From assembly GCF_000185305.1 (NCBI RefSeq), contig NZ_GL622200.1, positions 1,478,587 through 1,542,586 on the forward strand: 64,000 nucleotides of DNA, in the 5' to 3' direction. The position numbers and the translations under genes were made by a program. The DNA comes from Aggregatibacter segnis ATCC 33393. Lineage in GTDB: Bacteria; Pseudomonadota; Gammaproteobacteria; Enterobacterales; Pasteurellaceae. Of the stretch, positions 60,992-64,000 are shown piece by piece; the stretch's first letter is position 1, and each line of letters begins with the position of its first letter. The notes under the pieces were generated by a model, which did not search any database, was not told the DNA's origin, and was given only the letters and a program-made list of their open reading frames with translations.

Positions 60992-61150
60992 ATTAACGAG
61001 CTCTGGGAAAAACTCGGCAACGGTGAAATCGGCAAACCGATTATTCATCAAGTATTTGATTTTAAAGACGTAGCAAAAGCCCATATAGAAATGGACAAAG
61101 GCACGCATATTGGGAAAGTGATGTTGGATTTCACTTTGCTCAATCAATAA
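60992..61150 (+). pseudogene. C-terminal remnant of a quinone oxidoreductase / zinc-type alcohol dehydrogenase
   Basis: An open frame without its N-terminal part encodes about 52 residues ending [29 protein letters not shown], in parts: [14 protein letters not shown] and [11 protein letters not shown]. This is the usual C-terminus of MDR-family NADPH:quinone reductases. The catalytic and NADPH-binding domains are missing; upstream the sequence merges into the LysR promoter duplication near a degenerate uptake signal (AAAGAGCGGT). Its stop is 11 bases before the next gene's ATG. Confidence 0.78.
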
Positions 61151-61161
61151 GGAGAAACACC

Positions 61162-62202
61162 ATGAAACTTTCTATTCTCAATCTTGCCCCTGTTCGTGAA
61201 GGACAAACTTATTTGCAAGCGGTCGATTCGATGGTGAATCTTGCAAAACACGCGGAGCGCATTGGCATTGAACGCTATTGGATTGCTGAGCATCATAATA
61301 TGAAAAATTTGGTGAGTTCAGCGACCGCACTTTTAATTCAGCATACGCTAGCCAATACGAAGACCTTGCGCGTGGGCTCAGGTGGCGTGATGTTACCGAA
61401 TCATTCGCCTTATGTGGTGGCTGAGCAATATGGCACACTGGAGACGCTTTATCCAAACCGTGTTGAACTCGGTTTAGGCCGTGCACCAGGAACGGATATG
61501 CAAACGGCTGCAGCACTTCGTCGTGGACGAAACAGTCTGGATTTCCCTGCGGAAATCGCGGAACTTCGAGGTTACTTTAAAGATAGCAATCCTGTTTCAG
61601 CTTACCCTTCCGCAGGCTTGGATATACCGTTTTATATTTTAGGATCCAGCACCGAAAGTGCCTATCTTGCGGCAGAGCTTGGCTTGCCTTATGCCTTTGC
61701 TTCACACTTTGCACCACGCATGATGGAAATGGCTGTGGAGATTTATCGCAAAAACTTCAAACCCTCTACCTATCTTACTGAGCCTTATGTCATCTTAGGT
61801 GTGAACGCGATTGTTGCCGAAACCGATAATGAAGCGAGACAACTGGCGACAACACAAACACTATTTTTCTTAAATGTGGTCACTAACGTGCAACAAAATT
61901 TACAACCGCCTTTGGCATCAGAGGAAGATGTTTGGAAAGCTCAAATGCACGCTCAAAAGAAACCGCACTTTGGTCCAGTCGATTTCGAGGAAATCCCGAT
62001 TTACAACCAAGAACGTGCCGTAGTAGAACAAATGACCGCTTGTTCGCTTATTGGTAGTCCTGAAAGCGTAGAATTTCAACTCAAGCAATTACGCGAACGG
62101 GTGCATTTTGATGAAATTATGGCAGTGAGCTATATTTTTGATGAGCAAAAACAAGCCCAATCTTACACGATGTTGAAAGCGATTGTGGATAAGCAATCGT
62201 GA
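61162..62202 (+). CDS. LLM-class flavin-dependent oxidoreductase
   Basis: 346-aa TIM-barrel protein of the bacterial luciferase-like monooxygenase family, MsnO8-type subgroup. Typical motifs: [57 protein letters not shown] (in parts) and [12 protein letters not shown]. Expected to use FMNH2 or a flavin cofactor on an unknown substrate. AAGGAGAAACACC precedes the ATG. It sits behind the quinone-reductase remnant and is convergent with LysR, sharing a bidirectional terminator. Confidence 0.88.
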   Translation: MKLSILNLAPVREGQTYLQAVDSMVNLAKHAERIGIERYWIAEHHNMKNLVSSATALLIQHTLANTKTLRVGSGGVMLPNHSPYVVAEQYGTLETLYPNRVELGLGRAPGTDMQTAAALRRGRNSLDFPAEIAELRGYFKDSNPVSAYPSAGLDIPFYILGSSTESAYLAAELGLPYAFASHFAPRMMEMAVEIYRKNFKPSTYLTEPYVILGVNAIVAETDNEARQLATTQTLFFLNVVTNVQQNLQPPLASEEDVWKAQMHAQKKPHFGPVDFEEIPIYNQERAVVEQMTACSLIGSPESVEFQLKQLRERVHFDEIMAVSYIFDEQKQAQSYTMLKAIVDKQS

Positions 62203-62205
62203 AAC

Positions 62206-62234
62206 AAAAATGGCGAGATTATCTCGCCATTTTT
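62206..62234. terminator. Bidirectional terminator between the LLM oxidoreductase and LysR
   Basis: A 13-bp stem AAAAATGGCGAGA (62206-62218) with TCTCGCCATTTTT (62222-62234), with A- and T-runs on the two sides, between convergent genes. Confidence 0.85.
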
Positions 62235-63139
62235 TATGTCTGAACTATTTTTGCTAACAAGATCTCTTTCAGCCTGTTATACACCCATATCACCCGCTCG
62301 GCAACAATCGTTTGATATGGTCGGTATAAATAAAGCTGCCATTTTTGCTTTTCAATTTCGGGGAAGAGTTCCACCAATCGACCATTTTCTAAATAGGGAT
62401 CACAAACACTGTTGATAAGATAAGAACAAGTGCGACCAGCGAGAGCTGATTGCAATTCGCTTTGCACGTCAGAGGCGAAGAATATCGCTCTGTTGGGCAT
62501 AAAACGTTGTTCAGCGTTGATTTGCCATTGCCAAATACGTTTCAGTTTGGGGTCAATCAAACCACTCAGTGGATAATTTTGGGCTAAATCTTGTAAATCT
62601 TTAGGGAAATCCAATCGCTTGAGTAAGGCGGGCGAGGCGACAATTTTTTCCGAAAAAGTGCAGATATGCTGCGCCACCCAATCCAACTCAGGTTCTTGGC
62701 AAATTCGCAAGCCAATGTCAATTTGGTCATCTACACTTTTGAGCTTATCAATGCCCACCCGCCAATCAATCGCAATGTCGGGGTAGGGCTCAAGTGCGGT
62801 CAATAATTCAAACAGAATTTCATCGTTGTAAGGCATCGGCGGCAGGGTAATCCGAACTACACCTTGCATTGCTTTTTCTTTTACATTGTTTTTAGCAAAT
62901 AGCTGTTCGCCTTTCGCCAAATATTGCGTCGCTTTCGGTAAAAATTGCTCGCCAAATTCGGTGAGTTTGATGTTTCGAGTGTTACGCTTGAACAGGCTTT
63001 CGCCTAATAACGTTTCGAGATCGGCAATCATTCTCGTGACTACTTGGGGCGAAACGGCAAGGCGTTGAGCGGTTTCACGGAAATTAAGGGTTTCCGCAGC
63101 GGAGCAAAAATAACGAAGAGCTTCTAATTTATTCATCAT
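62234..63139 (-). CDS. LysR-type transcriptional regulator
   Basis: 301 aa. The N-terminal winged helix-turn-helix (ALRYFCSAAETLNFRETAQRLAVSPQVVTRMIADLE, in parts: NFRETAQRLAVSPQVVTRMI) is followed by a periplasmic-binding-protein-like effector domain. The inducer is unknown. It diverges from hchA, with a dyad operator between them, so it probably controls that gene. An uptake signal lies inside at 62792-62800. A broken copy of its first third lies at 60556-60894. Confidence 0.9.
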   Translation of the reverse strand: MMNKLEALRYFCSAAETLNFRETAQRLAVSPQVVTRMIADLETLLGESLFKRNTRNIKLTEFGEQFLPKATQYLAKGEQLFAKNNVKEKAMQGVVRITLPPMPYNDEILFELLTALEPYPDIAIDWRVGIDKLKSVDDQIDIGLRICQEPELDWVAQHICTFSEKIVASPALLKRLDFPKDLQDLAQNYPLSGLIDPKLKRIWQWQINAEQRFMPNRAIFFASDVQSELQSALAGRTCSYLINSVCDPYLENGRLVELFPEIEKQKWQLYLYRPYQTIVAERVIWVYNRLKEILLAKIVQT

Positions 63140-63153
63140 TATTCCTTTTTTCA

Positions 63154-63206
63154 GAATAGTTTATTCTTATTCTATTAATTTTCAAATTGAAAGACTAGGA
63201 TATAAT
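63154..63206 (+). promoter_or_regulatory. LysR-type operator and hchA promoter
   Basis: The dyad GAATAGTTTATTC (63154-63166) lies 15 bases upstream of the lysR start, and TATAAT (63201-63206) begins 35 bases after it. Same motif and spacing as the decayed copy at 60911-60963. The hchA ATG is 58 bases further on. Confidence 0.62.
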
Positions 63207-63263
63207 GCCTCCATTACAACAAACAATCTTTTTTAAACATTCTTTTAACATTAGTAGAAAAAA

Positions 63264-64000
63264 ATGGCAGATTTAAAAAGCCCAGTAGCAGACCGTGCAG
63301 AACATAACGCATTTTTCCCATCAGAATACTCATTAAGCCAATATGTGGCGAAAAAAACGGATTTCGACGGTTTTAAATTCGACAAACCTTACACAGGTGG
63401 CAAATACAAAATTTTAATGGTGGCTTCTGACGAACGCTATTTAGAAATGAAAAACGGCAAATTATTTTCAACGGGTAACCACCCTGTGGAAACGATGTTG
63501 CCAATGTTGCATATTCACCACGCTGGTTTTGAAATTGAAGTGGCAACCCTTTCAGGTAACTCGGTAAAATTTGAAATGTGGGCGATGCCAACCGAAGATG
63601 AAGCGGTGATGGGCTTATACGAAACTTACTTGCCGAAATTCAAAAATCCACATAAATTAGCGGATATTTTGGCGGAAGTCACAGCGGAAGATTCACCATA
63701 TTTAGGTGTGTTGATCCCGGGTGGTCACGCAGCATTACACGGTCTTCCGTTCAGTAACGATGTGAAAGCGGTGTTAAATTGGGCGTTTGCAAATGATAAA
63801 TATATCATCAGCTTATGTCATGGTCCTGCGGCATTCTTAGCAGCAAGCGTAGGCGAAAAACCTGAAGATTTCCCATTCAAAGGTTATGAAATCTGTGTGT
63901 TCCCAGATGCATTAGACGAAGGCTCAAACGTGGATATCGGCTACATTCCGGGTAAATTACAATGGTTATTGGCTGAACGCTTAGAATCTTTAGGCGTGAA
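63264..64000 (+). CDS. hchA: Protein deglycase / glyoxalase III Hsp31, cut by the window end
   Basis: DJ-1/PfpI-superfamily protein; the E. coli homologue is a holding chaperone and glyoxalase/deglycase. The first 245 codons are present. [20 protein letters not shown]-like [24 protein letters not shown] (in parts: [11 protein letters not shown]) and VPGGH-like [10 protein letters not shown] match Hsp31. The catalytic Cys is in [13 protein letters not shown]. coli Hsp31 has 283 aa, so about 40 codons lie beyond 64000. Divergent from the LysR gene that probably controls it. Confidence 0.93.
   Translation, partial: MADLKSPVADRAEHNAFFPSEYSLSQYVAKKTDFDGFKFDKPYTGGKYKILMVASDERYLEMKNGKLFSTGNHPVETMLPMLHIHHAGFEIEVATLSGNSVKFEMWAMPTEDEAVMGLYETYLPKFKNPHKLADILAEVTAEDSPYLGVLIPGGHAALHGLPFSNDVKAVLNWAFANDKYIISLCHGPAAFLAASVGEKPEDFPFKGYEICVFPDALDEGSNVDIGYIPGKLQWLLAERLESLGV

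Overview
The window looks like a chromosomal segment of a naturally competent Pasteurellaceae bacterium. The Haemophilus-type DNA uptake signal core AAGTGCGGT (or its complement ACCGCACTT) occurs very often, both inside genes and as inverted pairs between them. A GshF-type fused glutathione synthetase, the pilABCD competence-pilus operon and an rpmH-dnaA-dnaN-recF block without gyrB point the same way. Aggregatibacter is my best guess: base composition looks less AT-rich than H. influenzae, but I did not compute it. The genes are almost all core housekeeping. I see no prophage, integrase, transposase, CRISPR array or restriction cassette.

Layout. 0-8.5 kb: rluC and rne diverge from a long structured leader, followed by tRNA-Ser(UGA), mfd and a 58-codon gene. 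8.5-18.4 kb: tmcA-ybeY-ybeZ operon, gshF, a membrane phosphoethanolamine-transferase-like enzyme, and clpP-clpX. 18.4-21.6 kb: copper module copA, copZ and cueR with a textbook MerR-type promoter. 21.6-28.4 kb: trmO, menA, rraA, a DASS anion transporter, darP, pmbA, a strong candidate Fur-controlled small RNA, and hpt. 28.4-36 kb: deaD, nlpI, pnp, a YhcH-family gene, a formate/nitrite channel, an AhpD-like gene, then an AT-rich gap with two perfect DnaA boxes. 36.4-42 kb: ampD diverges from pilABCD-coaE-yacG-GNAT; a CRP-S-like site precedes pilA. 42-46 kb: a tandem glycine riboswitch ahead of an alanine/glycine:sodium symporter, raiA, and two unassigned lipoproteins. 46-54 kb: the rpmH-rnpA-yidD-yidC / mnmE block, diverging from dnaA-dnaN-recF. 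54-60.5 kb: a methyltransferase, sodC, psiE, and the lepA-lepB-rnc-era operon. 60.5-64 kb: the only rearranged stretch, with a decayed LysR copy and the tail of a quinone oxidoreductase, followed by an intact flavin monooxygenase, an intact LysR regulator and hchA (cut by the window end).

Functional themes. RNA decay is strongly represented: RNase E with a C-terminal PNPase-binding-like motif, PNPase, DeaD, RraA, RNase III, the RNase P protein and YbeY. Competence is represented by pilABCD and the uptake signals. Membrane biogenesis is represented by yidC, yidD, lepB and nlpI.

The most interesting non-coding signal is the Fur box / promoter / terminator unit between pmbA and hpt. The most interesting structural signal is the duplicated LysR-operator module at the right edge: one copy is decayed, its homology stops at an uptake signal, and it keeps the operator-to-(-10) spacing of the intact copy. 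All coordinates and motif matches were read by eye; no database search or folding was run.
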